A DNA stretch of 64,000 nt from Aquibacillus saliphilus (lineage in GTDB: Bacteria > Bacillota > Bacilli > Bacillales > Amphibacillaceae), in NCBI RefSeq assembly GCF_020404745.1, contig NZ_JAIZAP010000016.1, positions 59,114 through 123,113 on the forward strand. The letters are read 5' to 3'. Position numbers and translations under genes: made by a program. Numbering within the stretch: position 1 is the first letter of the stretch; the number at the start of each line of letters is the position of its first letter. This document shows, piece after piece, positions 62,420-64,000 of the stretch. The notes beneath the pieces are model-generated. The model made no database searches and had not been told where the DNA came from. It saw only the letters and a list, made by a program, of their open reading frames with translations.

Positions 62420-63697
62420 TTATTCTTTTTCTAAAGTTGTCTGCATTTCGCTTGCAAGTTCTTCTGGAGTCTTCTCACCAATGGTAATAGACTGAAGACC
62501 GTTGTTAATGACATCTGTCAATTCTGGACTCAATACTGCATCATAAACTGGTGCTAATCCACCTTGAGCTAATTTGTTAGCTTCTTTGAAAACCTCTGGA
62601 ATGTCTTCACCCATTTCTAGATCTGCAGGAACGATAATATTAGCTTCTAACAATTGTTGGTACATTTCGTCACTGTAGAAGAATTTCAAGAATTCAAATG
62701 CAGCCTCTTTCTTCTCACCACTTAATTCACTATTAAGCGCGATACCGCCTCCAGCTACACCTGCGATTTTTCCTTGGTCACCTTCTCCTTCAGCAAATGT
62801 CGGAAATGGTGCCACACCAATGTTATCTACATTTTCAGCACTATCTAAAATTGGTCCAATACCCCATGAACCTGCAAAGTGCATAGCAGTTTTTCCGCTA
62901 ATAAAATTATTTCTTGCCTGAGCCTCATCCAATGTATTCATATCTGAATTGAAAGCGTCTAACTTAGTTAATTCTTCAATAACAGCTAATGACTTAATAA
63001 ACTGTTCGTTTTCAAATGTACCCTCACCACTATGTACATTGGGCAAGAAATCACTTCCTGTAAAACGGTCAGCAATTGTTGAGATATAAACAGATTGTAA
63101 TGGCCAAATTCCTTTGTTCCCTAAAGCAATTGGCGTTACCTCTTCATCATTTAGTGCTTGAATTAGTGATTTTAACTCTTCATATGTTTCAGGAAATGCA
63201 TCAAAACCAGCTTGAGATACTAATTCTTTGTTATAGAAAATTAAACTAGTTTCACTAATATTACCAGGAATAGCATATTGCTCTCCATCTACTGCATAGT
63301 CCTTCATGATACCTTCTGGAATAGAGCTTTCCCAGTTGTCAGTAATGTCATTTAATGAAAGGACAGCTCCTCCATCAACTAAAGGCGCGAGTCTAGCTCC
63401 TGGCCAAACACGGAACATATCCGGTAACTGTTTCCCAGCAGCTTGTGTTCTAAGTTTCGTTTCATATTGATCATGAGGAATAGCTTCAACTTTCACTTCG
63501 ATATCATCATTTTGTTCGTTAAATCTCTCCACCATATTTTTATAAGCAGTGTTTTCTGGACGATCCTCTGTCCAATCGTTCCATACTGTTAGTTTTACTA
63601 CATCATTACTTCCGGAAGCTTCTTCATCTCCTCCATTACCACATGCAGATAATCCGATGACAGCTACTAAACTGAGCATAAGTACAAGTTTCTTCAT
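62420..63697 (-). CDS. Carbohydrate-binding lipoprotein (family 1 solute-binding protein)
   Basis: 425 residues. The signal peptide ends in lipobox LSAC (Cys near residue 19), followed by a short GNGGDEEASGS linker and a MalE-like bilobal fold (LTVWNDWTEDRPENTAYKNM, ALGNKGIWPLQSVYISTIA, GKTAMHFAGSWGIGPIL). The lipoprotein is anchored to the outer face of the membrane and delivers oligosaccharide to the MalF/MalG-type permeases. It is the first gene of the locus; a cre-like site and a pair of direct repeats precede it. GGGGAGAAAAAAT precedes ATG. Confidence 0.94.
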   Translation of the reverse strand: MKKLVLMLSLVAVIGLSACGNGGDEEASGSNDVVKLTVWNDWTEDRPENTAYKNMVERFNEQNDDIEVKVEAIPHDQYETKLRTQAAGKQLPDMFRVWPGARLAPLVDGGAVLSLNDITDNWESSIPEGIMKDYAVDGEQYAIPGNISETSLIFYNKELVSQAGFDAFPETYEELKSLIQALNDEEVTPIALGNKGIWPLQSVYISTIADRFTGSDFLPNVHSGEGTFENEQFIKSLAVIEELTKLDAFNSDMNTLDEAQARNNFISGKTAMHFAGSWGIGPILDSAENVDNIGVAPFPTFAEGEGDQGKIAGVAGGGIALNSELSGEKKEAAFEFLKFFYSDEMYQQLLEANIIVPADLEMGEDIPEVFKEANKLAQGGLAPVYDAVLSPELTDVINNGLQSITIGEKTPEELASEMQTTLEKE

Positions 63698-63714
63698 ATT
63701 TTTTCTCCCCTTTT

Positions 63715-63728
63715 CTTAAGCGCTTACA
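63715..63728 (-). promoter_or_regulatory. cre-like catabolite repression site
   Basis: CTTAAGCGCTTACA (minus strand TGTAAGCGCTTAAG) matches 12 of 14 positions of the CcpA cre consensus TGWAANCGNTNWCA and lies 18 bp before the start codon, downstream of a TACAAT -10-like box near 63733. It would reduce sugar-operon expression when preferred carbon sources are present. Confidence 0.65.
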
Positions 63729-63755
63729 CATATTGTAACTGCTTTCATCTTTTTG

Positions 63756-63791
63756 AAATATCCGATAATTCTTTAAAAATATCCGAAAATT
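63756..63791 (-). promoter_or_regulatory. Direct repeats, probable YesN-type regulator operator
   Basis: AAATATCCGATAATT (63756-63770) and AAATATCCGAAAATT (63777-63791) are direct repeats differing at one base, with starts exactly 21 bp (two helical turns) apart. They lie about 20 bp upstream of the TACAAT box of the binding-protein promoter, where no good -35 is evident. This is the arrangement expected for a dimeric AraC-type activator. Confidence 0.6.
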
Positions 63792-63873
63792 TACGATGTT
63801 TTCGAAATTAGTCTAACTTAGAACGTTTCCAACAAACCCATACAGATATCTTTTTTTAAAAAAACAAAAAAAC

Positions 63874-64000
63874 GGTTCTCTGTCAAATGTGGTGGTGTGA
63901 TTTTCACTCCACCATCTCTTTTTCTTTTAAACTAAAGCTAAAGCCCTTCTAACTTCTTGTCGCCACAATATTTTCTTTTTCAATCGTTCGAAGTCTTTAA
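63874..64000 (-). mobile_element. End of an ISL3-like insertion sequence (runs off the window)
   Basis: GGTTCTCTGTCAAATGTGG at 63874 resembles the terminal inverted repeat of ISL3-family elements (GGNTCTTTGTCAA-type). It is preceded by an AT-rich octamer AAAAAAAC that could be half of the 8-bp target duplication. A GTGA/TCAC-centred hairpin (TGGTGGTGTGA...TCACTCCACCA, near 63889-63914) lies just inside the end, as is common in this family. Confidence 0.55.
63927..64000 (-). CDS. Transposase C-terminus, ISL3-like (partial)
   Basis: The last 23 codons of a minus-strand frame read KDFERLKKKILWRQEVRRAL and end in a TAA at 63927-63929. The F-x-R-hydrophobic-K-K/R-I-L pattern is common at the C-terminus of ISL3-family transposases, and the frame lies inside the apparent IS end. 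The bulk of the gene is beyond the right edge of the window, so the assignment rests mainly on the adjacent terminal repeat. Confidence 0.45.
   Translation of the reverse strand, partial: KDFERLKKKILWRQEVRRALALV

Overview
The window is an AT-rich chromosomal segment of a low-GC Gram-positive bacterium, almost certainly a member of the Bacillaceae. Supporting signs are AGGAGG-type ribosome binding sites at nearly every gene, GTG/TTG starts, lipoproteins with LxxC lipoboxes, a Fur box, a cre-like site, YesM/YesN-type and OmpR-type two-component systems, a YjzC-like protein and DUF3231. Protein style and intergenic repeats suggest a halotolerant relative of Oceanobacillus, Virgibacillus or Gracilibacillus; that placement is inference. 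No rRNA, tRNA, CRISPR array or prophage was seen. One insertion sequence end is visible at the right edge.

Layout. 1-5.4 kb: 3' part of a flavin-dependent monooxygenase, a small membrane protein, and a TetM-like translation GTPase just downstream of an ADP-ribosylglycohydrolase. 5.4-12 kb: DoxX and acetate transporter membrane proteins, then a FtsX-type ABC exporter beside its OmpR-type two-component system. 12-16.2 kb: a DUF2254 membrane protein and a PAS-PAS-GGDEF-EAL cyclic-di-GMP protein. 16.5-28.9 kb: one tight eight-gene operon (membrane protein, ABC ATPase, ABC permease, coiled-coil protein with a Gly-Ser tract, MoxR AAA+ ATPase, DUF58, two vWA membrane proteins). This is the least understood system here. 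29.5-37 kb: rRNA methyltransferase, SWIM/SNF2 helicase whose start appears non-canonical, SCP2 protein, HtpX protease and quinone oxidoreductase. 37-42 kb: Fur-controlled siderophore uptake (binding protein, two permeases, FhuF-like reductase) and a methyltransferase. 42.2-48.5 kb: a RecB/AddA-like helicase-nuclease with an AddB-like partner. 48.7-54.5 kb: CoA-type Nudix hydrolase, DUF3231 protein, HEAT-like protein with a permease, a YjzC-like peptide, a tiny phospholipase A2-like protein and a Ca/Na antiporter. 54.6-63.7 kb: a carbohydrate operon (binding protein, two permeases, YesM kinase, YesN regulator, GH1 glycosidase, ROK protein), followed by the end of an ISL3-like element.

Working together. 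The sugar locus looks self-regulated: the YesM/YesN pair lies inside the operon, and two direct repeats exactly 21 bp apart plus a cre-like site precede the binding-protein gene. The ABC exporter likewise has direct repeats 22 bp apart in front of it, next to its two-component system. Iron uptake is driven from one perfect 7-1-7 Fur box and carries no ATPase gene of its own.

Three copies of an approximately 110-bp near-palindromic element (6.6, 13.8 and 29.0 kb) and several decayed hairpin repeats sit between genes. Start codons were moved from the longest reading frame wherever a ribosome binding site decided the matter; these cases are noted in the entries.
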